Assembly: GCA_045600945.1 (NCBI GenBank)
Contig: JAZRYX010000006.1
Span: 1-64,000, forward strand
Length of the DNA stretch: 64,000 bases
Source of the DNA: Darwinimomas sp045600945
GTDB taxonomy: Bacteria > Bacillota > Clostridia > Lachnospirales > Lachnospiraceae
Direction: 5' to 3'
In this document: positions 32,109 through 40,801 of the stretch, one piece after another
How the letters are laid out: each line of letters begins with the position of its first letter
Numbering within the stretch: position 1 is the first letter of the stretch
Position numbers and translations under genes: made by a program
The notes under the pieces: generated by a model
Told to the model about the DNA's origin: nothing
Seen by the model: only the letters and a program-made list of their open reading frames with translations
Databases searched by the model: none

Positions 32109-32358
32109 TCTGCAGATCGCAGCGGAAATGTTGATCGGAGGGGAAATAGACGTGGCCGAAGCCGTGATAAGAAGCAATGCGGCAGCGGTGGACCACATCA
32201 TATATCGGGAAAATCAACCGATATTAGGGACATGCCCGGTATGTAAAGGGGTCGTGGGACGCGAAGAACAATGGTGCAGCTGGTGCGGACAAAAGTTAGA
32301 CTGGCCGAAAGAGTACAGCAGAGAGGAGAAAGAATGTACATCAATCCAATTGCGGTAG
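32095..32358 (+). CDS. Small zinc-ribbon protein
   Basis: An 87-residue protein whose C-terminal half carries CPVCKGVVGREEQWCSWCG, a CxxC...CxxC zinc ribbon. ATG overlaps the ParB-like gene by 14 bases. Function unknown. Confidence 0.65.
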   Translation: MEKSNLQIAAEMLIGGEIDVAEAVIRSNAAAVDHIIYRENQPILGTCPVCKGVVGREEQWCSWCGQKLDWPKEYSREEKECTSIQLR

Positions 32359-32444
32359 GTTTTTTTATCGGATTCATAGTCGGAGCAGCAACAATTGTGA
32401 CAATTGCCGTGCTTTTATCGAAAAGAGGGAAGAAAGATGATTAA
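32334..32444 (+). CDS. 36-residue membrane peptide
   Basis: Starts MYINPIAVGFFIGFIVGAAT, one membrane helix followed by a short basic tail. AGGAGAAAG lies upstream, and both ends overlap neighbouring genes (25 bases and 8 bases), which fits compact phage organisation. Confidence 0.55.
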   Translation: MYINPIAVGFFIGFIVGAATIVTIAVLLSKRGKKDD

Positions 32445-32733
32445 ATGCCCGGACTGCGGATACGACACGAGAGTGTATGAATCGAGAAGATCAGAAGATG
32501 GAAACACAGCAATCAGAAGACGCGAATGCTTAAAATGCAGGAAGCGATTCAAGACAGCAGAAACGATCACGGAACACCCGAAAGCGACGGAATATATCAT
32601 AGCAGGCGGGATCCGAATCAAAGCAAGGTATGACAGCTACGGAAAGACGGAAGTCACGAGACAGTTTATGGAGCAGGTAATCATACCGGCATTAGAGAAA
32701 TGCTTAATAAAAAAGCCATTAGAAACCCCATAA
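32437..32733 (+). CDS. NrdR-like zinc-ribbon protein
   Basis: A 98-residue protein. Residues 1-45 read MIKCPDCGYDTRVYESRRSE and RRRECLKCRKRFKTAET, the zinc ribbon of NrdR, the repressor of ribonucleotide reductase genes. The ATP-cone domain of NrdR is missing. It could be a phage regulator acting on host nrd promoters or an unrelated zinc-ribbon binder. Confidence 0.7.
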   Translation: MIKCPDCGYDTRVYESRRSEDGNTAIRRRECLKCRKRFKTAETITEHPKATEYIIAGGIRIKARYDSYGKTEVTRQFMEQVIIPALEKCLIKKPLETP

Positions 32734-32741
32734 AAACACAC

Positions 32742-32795
32742 GCCGGCAGACACGGAACCAAACCTCCGGAATAATATGTCGCAAACGCTGCCGGC
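32742..32795 (+). repeat. Inverted repeat between early genes
   Basis: GCCGGCAG (32742-32749) and CTGCCGGC (32788-32795) can form a stem around a 38-base loop just upstream of the next ribosome binding site. No T-run. Confidence 0.4.
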
Positions 32796-32810
32796 AGAAA
32801 GGAGAAAACG

Positions 32811-33002
32811 ATGTTCGAGAAGATACTGGGAAAGATAAACAAAAGCTACAGTGATGGAATCAAAACAGCGAAGGGATTTAGAGGTAATCCGCACGAACCG
32901 GAATACTTCGGAGGATCATGGGAGAGAAGAAAGAGACACTTCCGCAGAAAAGCATGGTACAACGGCAGCGGAATAGTGAGCGCAAGCAGCAAAAGGAGGT
33001 AA
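32811..33002 (+). CDS. Small basic phage protein of unknown function
   Basis: A 63-residue, strongly basic product (ERRKRHFRRKAWYNGSG). AAAGGAGAAAAC precedes ATG. It may bind nucleic acid; no family recognised. Confidence 0.5.
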   Translation: MFEKILGKINKSYSDGIKTAKGFRGNPHEPEYFGGSWERRKRHFRRKAWYNGSGIVSASSKRR

Positions 33003-33007
33003 GAGCG

Positions 33008-33361
33008 ATGATAGAAACCAAAGGAGCCTGCAGATTCTGCGGCCAGATAACGATAGTCAAGGTACCAGACGATGCAACAAAGGAAGAAATCGACGAAAAG
33101 GCAACGCTGGACTGCAACTGCAGAGAAGCGTGCGCATATCAGAATAGACTGAAATTCGTGGAGAAAGCCGAAGACGCGATAGATACACTTATCGAGAACG
33201 AAGACATCAACAAGATCATAAAAGAGCTTGCAAAATACATAGCTGAACACAAGATGGCAACGGTCACGATCACACAGGGCGAGAGAAAATACGCTCTTTC
33301 GAGAGGCAAGGAAGGCCCGAAGGTATCGAGCACTTTAACCCACAAAGAGACCATCGAATGA
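33008..33361 (+). CDS. Phage protein with N-terminal zinc-binding cluster
   Basis: A 117-residue protein. The N-terminal ACRFCGQ and LDCNCREACAYQ hold five Cys in a likely zinc site; the rest is helical and charged. AGGAGGT lies seven bases before ATG. Function unknown. Confidence 0.6.
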   Translation: MIETKGACRFCGQITIVKVPDDATKEEIDEKATLDCNCREACAYQNRLKFVEKAEDAIDTLIENEDINKIIKELAKYIAEHKMATVTITQGERKYALSRGKEGPKVSSTLTHKETIE

Positions 33362-33369
33362 GGTAAACC

Positions 33370-33801
33370 ATGAAAGCAAAGAGATATCTGAACCAGATTA
33401 GATGGCTGACCATTGAAATTGAATCCCGGAAAGAAGAACTTCAGCGGATCCGGGAGGAGACCTACGAAATCACATCCGGAAGAGACGGACCGAGAGTGAA
33501 TACATCCGGACACAGTTCAAAGACTGAAAGAGCGGCGATAAAACTTGTAGAAGCGCAGGAACGGCTGGAGCGGGTAATATTAAAGCGCGAAAAAATCCGC
33601 GAGGAGATAGAGGCTGATATATCCGCTCTGCCGGATCCGGCAGAAAGAACGGTGCTTCTGTTAAGATACCGGGAATTGCTGAGCTGGGAAGAATTAGCGG
33701 ACAGGATACATTACACCGCACGGACGGCGCAGCGGATCCACGGCAGGGCACTGGCAAGCATGGAAACAATACTGCAGAAAAGAGGGAAAGAAAATGTATG
33801 A
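33370..33801 (+). CDS. Sigma-factor-like late transcription regulator (DUF1492/ArpU type)
   Basis: A 143-residue protein. The N-terminal half is a coiled coil, and the C-terminal half contains LPDPAERTVLLLRYRELLSW and TARTAQRIHGRAL, a region-4-like helix-turn-helix. Proteins of this class sit just before the terminase genes in Gram-positive phages and switch on late transcription. It overlaps the MetK-like gene by eight bases. Confidence 0.75.
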   Translation: MKAKRYLNQIRWLTIEIESRKEELQRIREETYEITSGRDGPRVNTSGHSSKTERAAIKLVEAQERLERVILKREKIREEIEADISALPDPAERTVLLLRYRELLSWEELADRIHYTARTAQRIHGRALASMETILQKRGKENV

Positions 33802-34660
33802 GAAAGTAAATCCAATGCATCCGGACAAGATAGCGGACAGAATAGCAGGAGCCATGGTAGACATGGCATACAGAGATCAGGAGAATCCTAAGGTGGCGAT
33901 CGAGGTACTGATAGGACACGGCGATTGCCATATCATCACAGAGTCTTCAGTAGACTTTGACTTTGACGAAGTATGGGCAGCGGTTAAGAGGATTTCGGGA
34001 GTAGAAGATATCGGACTGTATATGCGGAATGTCGAGCAGGATAGCATCCTCGCCAAAAACCAGGAAGAGGGATTCAGATGCGGAGATAACGGCATATTCA
34101 GAGGATGCAGGGTCTCAAAAGAACAGCAAGATCTTACAAACCTTGCCGGATTGATCTACAAAGAAGTACCGAAGGATGGCAAGTACCTGGCAGATGAAAC
34201 AAAAATAGTAATATGCCAGAGCGGAGACGAGGTAAAAGTTGCGCAGACATTGGAAAAGAACTTAATCTCTACACCGGAATTGTATTTGAATCCGCTCGGA
34301 CCATGGAAGGGCGGTATAGACACGGATACGGGAGCAACGAACAGAAAGATCGGAAGCGATATGGGCGACGCAGCGACCGGAGGAGGCCTTCACGGGAAAG
34401 ACCTATCAAAAGCAGACGTGTCAATGAATATCTTTTTGCACATGTTCACGAACGGCAAGAGGACGAGAGACACAATGATGGCTGAAGCATCATGTGCGAT
34501 TGGAGATAGAAACGTTCAGATCAAAACAATATTTCCGTTGCATGTGGAGGGCATTGAGCTGCCATATTGCGATATCGTCGAAAGCGCACGCAAATACATA
34601 GAATCAATCGGAGGCTTCGAAAAGTTCGCAGAGTGGGGATTGATAAGACCGGAGGAGTGA
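33794..34660 (+). CDS. Phage-encoded S-adenosylmethionine synthetase (MetK) homologue, short form
   Basis: A 288-residue protein with clear MetK motifs. HPDKIADRIAGAMVD matches the N-terminal HPDK block that binds ATP and methionine, GGIDTDTGATNRKIGSDMGD matches the GLTGRKI region, and GGGLHGKDLSKADVS matches the P-loop-like GGGAFSGKD segment. Bacterial MetK is usually near 390 residues, so about a quarter is missing, spread over several loops. Methionine adenosyltransferase makes SAM from ATP and methionine. A DNA methyltransferase follows two genes downstream, so local SAM supply is an attractive role. Confidence 0.85.
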   Translation: MYEKVNPMHPDKIADRIAGAMVDMAYRDQENPKVAIEVLIGHGDCHIITESSVDFDFDEVWAAVKRISGVEDIGLYMRNVEQDSILAKNQEEGFRCGDNGIFRGCRVSKEQQDLTNLAGLIYKEVPKDGKYLADETKIVICQSGDEVKVAQTLEKNLISTPELYLNPLGPWKGGIDTDTGATNRKIGSDMGDAATGGGLHGKDLSKADVSMNIFLHMFTNGKRTRDTMMAEASCAIGDRNVQIKTIFPLHVEGIELPYCDIVESARKYIESIGGFEKFAEWGLIRPEE

Positions 34661-34962
34661 TGAACAAAAGACAAAAGAATAAGATTCTGAGAAGGAAGCA
34701 AGAAATCGAGCAGATGGTAACCATGGCCGAAACAATGGAAACAGCCACTGGCCTTTTGGTGAAAGCAACAGAAGCCATACAAAAGAACATCAAAGAATGC
34801 ATAGAAAGCGTGAAAGTCACATTAAACACATTTTTGGAAGAAGTAAGGACAATGCCGGATGAAAGATTTGCAGAGATAATACAGGACGAAAGACTGGATG
34901 ATGAGCAAAGGGCAATGCTGCGAATTATTAGATCCGGAAAGGAGGCGGGATGGGAAAAATAA
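34660..34962 (+). CDS. Small coiled-coil phage protein
   Basis: A 100-residue, helical and charged protein (QEIEQMVTMAETMETATGLL). Start ATG shares bases with the TGA of the MetK-like gene (GTGATGA), with GGAGGAG upstream. It overlaps the methyltransferase gene by 13 bases. Function unknown. Confidence 0.55.
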   Translation: MNKRQKNKILRRKQEIEQMVTMAETMETATGLLVKATEAIQKNIKECIESVKVTLNTFLEEVRTMPDERFAEIIQDERLDDEQRAMLRIIRSGKEAGWEK

Positions 34963-36128
34963 AACAATTCGAAACAATAAGCATAGATAAGCTAAAACCA
35001 TACAAAAAGAACGCCCGAAAACATAGCAAGAGTCAAATTAAACTGATCGCGAAAAGCATAAAAGAATTCGGGTTCATAAGCCCGTGTTTGATAGATCAAG
35101 AGGAGAATATAATCGCCGGGCATGGAAGAATTGAAGCGGCAAAGACAATCGGCATGAAAGAAGTGCCATGTCTGAGAATAGAAGACCTGACACCTGACCA
35201 GATCAAAGCGTATATTCTGGCAGACAACCGTTTGACAGAGCTGGGAGGGTGGAATTTTGACATAGTAAAAACAGAAATTGAAGAACTAAACATGTCGGCA
35301 TTTGATATTGAACTGACCGGATTCTTTTCAAACGGCGCAGACTGGTTCGAAGAACATGAAACAGGAGAAGAAGCAGACAACGAAGAATATGCCGAGTTTC
35401 TTCAAAAGTTCGAGAAAGAGTTCACAACAGACGACTGTTACACTCCGGAAATAATCTACGAGGCAGTAGCTAACTGGGTGGCACAGGAATATAAACTGAG
35501 TCGGGAGAATTTTGTTCGACCGTTCTATCCGGGAGGAGACTATGAACAACAGATATACAAATCGACTGATATTGTGGTGGATAATCCACCGTTCAGTCTG
35601 CAGTCAAAAATAGTCAAATTTTATGTTCAAAATGGAATTCGATTCTTTTTGTTCTGCTCAGGCATGACAGGGCTGCAGACAACAAAATACGGCGCACAAC
35701 TACTGGCGACAGGAAATACGTTAACTTACGAGAATAAAGCAGCAGTTCCGACATCCTTCATCACCAATATGGAACCGGATGACATTGTGATCAGAAGTGC
35801 GCCGAGCCTGTGGGCGGCAATAAATGAAGCAGAAAAAGAGAACCGGAAAGGATTCAATAGGGAATTGAACAAAAACGAATACCCGCTTGAAGTCTTAACG
35901 GTGGCGATGGCTAATAGATATTCGAGGTACGGCGTTGATTTCCGTGTAAACAGATGCGAGACCATGCTAATAGATGAGCTTGATGCTCAGAAGGAAAACA
36001 AAGTGGCAATATACGGGAAAGGGCTGCTAATATCGGAGAAGGCGGCAGCGGAGAAGGCGGCAGCGACAAAATGGGAACTTAGTGAGAGGGAAAAGGAAAT
36101 AGTACAGAAGTTATCGCCAAAATGTTAA
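34950..36128 (+). CDS. ParB-domain / adenine DNA methyltransferase fusion
   Basis: A 392-residue fusion. Residues 1-100 form a ParB-like domain (PYKKNARKHSKSQIKLIAKS, IIAGHGRIEAAKTIGM). Residues about 150-360 resemble EcoRI-type adenine methyltransferases, with motif IV DIVVDNPPFSLQS (about 207-219), the DNPPF catalytic loop. It would methylate adenine in DNA using SAM. No restriction enzyme partner is adjacent, though an HNH gene follows. Such orphan enzymes protect phage DNA or mark it for packaging. An Ala/Glu-rich repeat (SEKAAAEKAAATKWEL) lies near the end. Confidence 0.85.
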   Translation: MGKIKQFETISIDKLKPYKKNARKHSKSQIKLIAKSIKEFGFISPCLIDQEENIIAGHGRIEAAKTIGMKEVPCLRIEDLTPDQIKAYILADNRLTELGGWNFDIVKTEIEELNMSAFDIELTGFFSNGADWFEEHETGEEADNEEYAEFLQKFEKEFTTDDCYTPEIIYEAVANWVAQEYKLSRENFVRPFYPGGDYEQQIYKSTDIVVDNPPFSLQSKIVKFYVQNGIRFFLFCSGMTGLQTTKYGAQLLATGNTLTYENKAAVPTSFITNMEPDDIVIRSAPSLWAAINEAEKENRKGFNRELNKNEYPLEVLTVAMANRYSRYGVDFRVNRCETMLIDELDAQKENKVAIYGKGLLISEKAAAEKAAATKWELSEREKEIVQKLSPKC

Positions 36129-36285
36129 TCACAAAACAATGGCGAGTTTAACCCATTGAGGAAAAATCGTCGCACAATGTCGCACCGTAAAGTGTTACAT
36201 TGATATTGCAAGGTCATCCTTCAAGACTTTGTCTCCGGGACATGAGGGCAGCCGATACAATCGGTCTGTCCTCTTTGGATTTAAG

Positions 36286-36549
36286 ATGGACGATTTCAAT
36301 TACAACTGCAAAAAATGGAAAGATAAAGCAGCGCACATCATGCACAGAGATAAGTACGTCTGCCAGAACTGCAAACGGTATGGACGGATCACGGCTGCAC
36401 AGCAGGTGCATCACATAAAGCATGTGGACGAATATCCGGAACTCGCATACAAAGACGACAACCTTATCTCTTTATGTAACAAATGCCATCAGAAGCAGCA
36501 TCCGGAGAAAACGAAGAAATTAAACAGGAGATACGGGTGGAAGATTTAA
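36286..36549 (+). CDS. HNH endonuclease
   Basis: An 87-residue phage HNH nuclease (VCQNCKRYGRITAAQQVHHI, LISLCNKCHQKQHPE). It shows the paired CxxC zinc sites and the VHHI active-site His. HNH proteins beside terminase genes take part in DNA packaging. The start is uncertain; upstream in-frame TTG at 36229 is possible, and no strong ribosome binding site is seen. Confidence 0.8.
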   Translation: MDDFNYNCKKWKDKAAHIMHRDKYVCQNCKRYGRITAAQQVHHIKHVDEYPELAYKDDNLISLCNKCHQKQHPEKTKKLNRRYGWKI

Positions 36550-36821
36550 TCCAGAGAATAAAAGAAGCAAAAGACATGATCATGCGCGGGGACAGCCACG
36601 CAATCGACAAGCTCAATGAAGCTGCGGGTATAGCAGACAGCATCAAAGAGGAAATCGAAGCAATCATGACAAATAAAACGATGAGCGCGGGAGAATTCAT
36701 CGGATTACCGGACGGAAAGATAATAAATTTCAACGGAACCGTCGAAAAATTATTTTTTTATCTCGATGGACAAAAAATGAACCCGCCCTCCTCAATTTGT
36801 GACCCTGAAAATAATCGGTAA
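36537..36821 (+). CDS. Small phage protein of unknown function
   Basis: A product of about 94 residues. I chose GTG at 36537 with CAGGAG six bases upstream; ATG at 36483 in the same frame would overlap the HNH gene further. Helical N-terminus with IQRIKEAKDMIM; the C-terminus has FIGLPDGKIINFNGTVEKL. Unknown. Confidence 0.45.
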   Translation: MEDLIQRIKEAKDMIMRGDSHAIDKLNEAAGIADSIKEEIEAIMTNKTMSAGEFIGLPDGKIINFNGTVEKLFFYLDGQKMNPPSSICDPENNR

Positions 36822-36957
36822 GTGCGGGTACTGGGGCTTCCAACCGCGCGGGAAAATCCAGAAAAAGGGGAAAATTTAAAAATATTCATTTTATGCGCGC
36901 ATACGCGTGCATGAAGGGAAAACCCGAAAAAAGGGAGAAAAAAGGTGCTTTTTAAGG

Positions 36958-37317
36958 ATGAAGGCAGAAACGTGGCAAACAAGAATCACAAAAGCGTGCG
37001 AAATGGCCGGAACATACCGGTCATACTTTGATGAGCCGATAAAAACGCTGGCAGGCATCCTCGAAAAAAGGGATGAAGCAGAGAAGCAATTCAAGATTAC
37101 AGGAGGCCAACCGGTGGTCGCGCACACGAACAAGAACGGAAGCACGAACATAGTCAAAAATCCGGTCATGGCAGTCTGGTGCGACTTAAACGCACTGGCC
37201 CTCAGCTATTGGCGGGACCTTGGACTGACACCGGCAGGCCTTAAAAAGCTGGATGATAACGCCCTGAAGCAGAAGAAGGGCAATGCACTGGCGGAGGCTT
37301 TGCGGGAACTTGCATAG
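36958..37317 (+). CDS. Terminase small subunit
   Basis: A 119-residue protein of the P27-type small terminase family, by position and by LAGILEKRDEAEKQF and VKNPVMAVWCDLNALALSYW followed by a helical LGLTPAGLKKL. It binds the packaging site and loads the large subunit. It overlaps the large-subunit gene by 35 bases. ATG start at 36958; upstream in-frame alternatives exist. Confidence 0.8.
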   Translation: MKAETWQTRITKACEMAGTYRSYFDEPIKTLAGILEKRDEAEKQFKITGGQPVVAHTNKNGSTNIVKNPVMAVWCDLNALALSYWRDLGLTPAGLKKLDDNALKQKKGNALAEALRELA

Positions 37318-39043
37318 AGATTACAAAAAAATCACAAAAGAATATGTCGAGAGCGTGATATCCGGAAAGAAGCTGGCCGGCAAGGAAATAAAACAGGCCT
37401 GCGAGAGATACCAGGAAGACCTGAAAAGGGAAGACCTGACATTCAGCTCCAAAGACGCGGATCTCGTGATCGGCATAATCGAAAAAATAATGGTACACGA
37501 ACAAGGCGAGGACATGAGCGGCAGACCGCTGATGAACACGCCTTTTATATTGCAACCATGGCAGGTCTTCTGCACATACAACATAGTTGGATTCAAGAAA
37601 AAAGGGACGCAGGAACGCAGATACAAAGAGGCGTTCATATTTGTCCCCAGAAAGAACGGCAAGACAAGCTGGGTCGGCGGTCTGGCATGGGGACTGGCCA
37701 TTTTAGAGAGACGCTCCGGATCGGTGGTTTACATCGTAGCCGGCAGCTTAAAACAGGCATGTCAAAGTTTCGAGTTTATTCTGTTTTCACTTAATGAAAA
37801 GGGCATTATAGAGGATTTCAGAATCCGGAACAACAACGCGGAGCATTCGCTATATTATGAGTTCCTCGATGAGGACGGAAACGTATGCGGAACGATAAAG
37901 ATTGAAGCCTTAGCAGCAAACCCAGATACACAGGACTCGTTCAACTGCAATATTGCAATAGCAGACGAGATACACACATTCAAAAAAGCAGCACAATACA
38001 ACCGCTTCAAGGAAGCGATGAAGGGATATACGAATAAGCTGATGATCGGAATCACGACAGCAGGCGACAATCCGAACTCCTTCTGTTACAGAAGACTCGA
38101 GTACGCACTCAAAGTCATGAACAAGACCGTAACAGACGATGAACTCTTTATCTTCATAGCGAGAGCGGATCAGGACAGCGACGGAAACGTCGATTACACA
38201 AATCCGGTGCAGCATGAAAAAGCGAATCCCTCCTACGGATGGACGATACGACCAGCAGACATCATGAACGATGCGCTGCAGGCTCAGAACGACCCTCAGC
38301 AAAGGAAAGACTTCCTGAGCCGAAGTCTGAACATTTACACGTCGGCAATGAAGGCGTACTTCGATATCGACGAATTCAGCGCATCAGACGAACAATACGA
38401 CTGGACACTTGAAGAACTGGCGAGGCTGCCAATCAAGTGGTACGGCGGCGCGGACTTATCAAAGCTCCACGACCTCACGGCAGCGGCACTATACGGAAGT
38501 TACAAAGACGTGGATATCGTAATCCCTCACGCATTCTTCCCGGTAGTGGCTGCGCACTTAAAGGCAGAGCAAGACGGAATCCCGCTATTCGGATGGCAGG
38601 ACGAAGGATGGCTGACAATGTCGAACAACCCGACGGTGAACCAGGCGGACGTGGTCAACTGGTTCATAGAGATGAGAGACCGGGGATTCAAGATTCAGGA
38701 AGTCGGCCACGACCGGAAGTTCTGCAGGGAATATTTCACCGCAATGAAAGCGGCCAGATTCAACATAGTGGATCAGCCGCAGTATTACTACTTAAAGAGC
38801 GAAGGCTTCCGGCACATAGAAGCCAAAGCCAAAAACAAAAAACTGTATTATATGCATTCCGACGCATATCTGTACTGCGTGGGAAATGTAAGAGCAATAG
38901 AGAAAACCGACGACATGATCCAGTACGAGAAGGTCGGCCCGACAGAACGAATCGATATATTCGATGCGTCCGTATTCGCAGCCGTAAGATATCTCGACAA
39001 TATGGATCGGTCAAAGAAAGCAAAACAATGGTGGGATGAATGA
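37283..39043 (+). CDS. Terminase large subunit
   Basis: A 586-residue packaging motor. The ATPase Walker A is FVPRKNGKTSW (about 120-130) and Walker B IAIADEIHTF (about 228-237). The nuclease domain follows, with GGADLSKLHDLTAAALYG as its first acidic strand and DIFDASVFAAV near the end. It cuts and packages phage DNA with the small subunit and portal. The gene is intact. Confidence 0.95.
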   Translation: MHWRRLCGNLHRDYKKITKEYVESVISGKKLAGKEIKQACERYQEDLKREDLTFSSKDADLVIGIIEKIMVHEQGEDMSGRPLMNTPFILQPWQVFCTYNIVGFKKKGTQERRYKEAFIFVPRKNGKTSWVGGLAWGLAILERRSGSVVYIVAGSLKQACQSFEFILFSLNEKGIIEDFRIRNNNAEHSLYYEFLDEDGNVCGTIKIEALAANPDTQDSFNCNIAIADEIHTFKKAAQYNRFKEAMKGYTNKLMIGITTAGDNPNSFCYRRLEYALKVMNKTVTDDELFIFIARADQDSDGNVDYTNPVQHEKANPSYGWTIRPADIMNDALQAQNDPQQRKDFLSRSLNIYTSAMKAYFDIDEFSASDEQYDWTLEELARLPIKWYGGADLSKLHDLTAAALYGSYKDVDIVIPHAFFPVVAAHLKAEQDGIPLFGWQDEGWLTMSNNPTVNQADVVNWFIEMRDRGFKIQEVGHDRKFCREYFTAMKAARFNIVDQPQYYYLKSEGFRHIEAKAKNKKLYYMHSDAYLYCVGNVRAIEKTDDMIQYEKVGPTERIDIFDASVFAAVRYLDNMDRSKKAKQWWDE

Positions 39044-40224
39044 AAAGGAAAACACCGAAAACAAAACAGACAAGGTCCGGATGGCAGGGAATCGCACTCG
39101 CAGACCTTAAAAATTTCGATAGTCTCTGCACATCCGGATACGTAAGACTTTCCGACAATCCCGAGGTTCAGGCAGGAGCCGGAATCATAGCGGAACTGAT
39201 TGGATCAATGACAATCTACCTCATGGGGAACACAGACAACGGAGACATCCGCATCAAGAACGAACTCAGCAGGAAGGTGGATATCAATCCTTACAAGTAC
39301 GGTACTCGCAAGACGTGGATGGAAACCATAATCATGAATCTATTGATTCACGGCAGCGGAAATTCCGTGGTTATACCGCAGACAGTAAACGGACTTTTGG
39401 ACGACTTACCCCCGGCAGATCCGGAACAGGTTCAGTTCTTCCCGGACGGGAACGGATATTATATCACATACCGCGGTAAGCGATACGACCCGGAAGAAAT
39501 CCTGCATTTTATTTTGAATCCGGATCCACACTTCCCATGGCGCGGGAACGGCATCAAGACTCAGCTGTTGCCATTAGCTAATAACCTAAAGCAGGCAGCG
39601 GCAACGGAGAAGGGATTCCTTGAATCAAAATGGAAGCCGTCAATCATAATCAAAGTCGATTCCTTGACAGAAGAGTTCAGCTCCAAGACCGGAAGAAAAA
39701 AGCTGATGGAAGAATATATCGAGACGAACGAAGCCGGTGAGCCGTGGCTCATCCCGGCGGAGCAGTTCTCGGTGGAGCAGGTGAGACCTTTATCACTTGC
39801 GGACCTTGCAATAAAAGACACGATCGAACTTGACAAAAAGACGGTAGCGTCAATCCTCGGAGTTCCGGCATTCGTCCTGGGCGTGGGAACATTCAGCGAA
39901 AAAGAATGGAACAACTTCATCCGGACGAAGATCGGCGGTCTGGTTACAGGAATTGCGCAGGAAATGACAAAAAAGCTGATTATAAGTCCGAATTGGTACT
40001 GGATGTTTAACGTGGCGAGTTTATACGCATACGACATCCAGACGACAGCTAACGTATTCAGCAATCTATATACACGAGGCATTGTGACCGGTAACGAAGT
40101 CAGAGACAGATTGTCGATGAGTCCGAAAGAAGGACTCGACGAACTTGTAATCCTCGAAAACTACATACCGGCAGGAATGATAGGCGATCAGAAGAAACTG
40201 ATCCAGGAGGGCGAAGATGAGTAA
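39040..40224 (+). CDS. HK97-type portal protein
   Basis: A 394-residue portal of the HK97 family, which forms the dodecameric DNA entry channel. Recognisable stretches: LSDNPEVQAGAGIIAELIGS near the start, NLLIHGSGNSVVIPQ (about 107-121) and FHIRT-equivalent HFILNPDPHFPWRGNGIK. ATGA overlap with the terminase gene. Confidence 0.92.
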   Translation: MKRKTPKTKQTRSGWQGIALADLKNFDSLCTSGYVRLSDNPEVQAGAGIIAELIGSMTIYLMGNTDNGDIRIKNELSRKVDINPYKYGTRKTWMETIIMNLLIHGSGNSVVIPQTVNGLLDDLPPADPEQVQFFPDGNGYYITYRGKRYDPEEILHFILNPDPHFPWRGNGIKTQLLPLANNLKQAAATEKGFLESKWKPSIIIKVDSLTEEFSSKTGRKKLMEEYIETNEAGEPWLIPAEQFSVEQVRPLSLADLAIKDTIELDKKTVASILGVPAFVLGVGTFSEKEWNNFIRTKIGGLVTGIAQEMTKKLIISPNWYWMFNVASLYAYDIQTTANVFSNLYTRGIVTGNEVRDRLSMSPKEGLDELVILENYIPAGMIGDQKKLIQEGEDE

Positions 40225-40801
40225 AAAAGAACTGGGATACCAGACAAGGAACTTCGAAAGAAAGTTCGAAGTTCGGACCGAAGGCGAAAAGCTGAAAATA
40301 GAAGGATATTTTGCAGTTTTCGGCGATAAATACGAGATGTGGCCGGGAGCAGTCGAAGAGATCGCTCCGGGGGCTTTTGCAACAACAATAAAGAACGACG
40401 ACATCAGAGCACTGATCAATCATGACACAACGTTGGTTCTGGGACGCAACACGGCAGGAACCCTGGAACTCAGAGAAGACGATCACGGTCTGTGGGGCAG
40501 TATCGAAATCAATCCGAAAGATTCCGATGCCATGAACGCACACGCGAGAGTCGAACGCGGTGACATAAGTCAATGCTCAATAGGAATGGATATCCTCGAA
40601 GAGATAACCGATTATCCCGAAGACGGAACCGTTCACTGGACGATCAAGTCGGTCAAGTTGTACGAAGTCAGTATATGCACATTCCCGGCATACGAGGAAA
40701 CATCCGTCGAGGCCAGGAGAGCAGATTACGAAAACATCAAAAAAAGAAAGAACGAAGCATGGAAAGATTCTATGCTCAAAAAGCTGAAAGGAGAGCAGTA
40801 A
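40217..40801 (+). CDS. HK97-type prohead protease
   Basis: A 194-residue serine protease of family S78. The catalytic His is in ALINHDTTLVLGRNTAGTL and the Ser in ISQCSIGMDILEE. It cleaves the capsid delta domain during maturation. Overlaps the portal gene by eight bases and the capsid start by one (TAATG). Confidence 0.92.
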   Translation: MSKKELGYQTRNFERKFEVRTEGEKLKIEGYFAVFGDKYEMWPGAVEEIAPGAFATTIKNDDIRALINHDTTLVLGRNTAGTLELREDDHGLWGSIEINPKDSDAMNAHARVERGDISQCSIGMDILEEITDYPEDGTVHWTIKSVKLYEVSICTFPAYEETSVEARRADYENIKKRKNEAWKDSMLKKLKGEQ

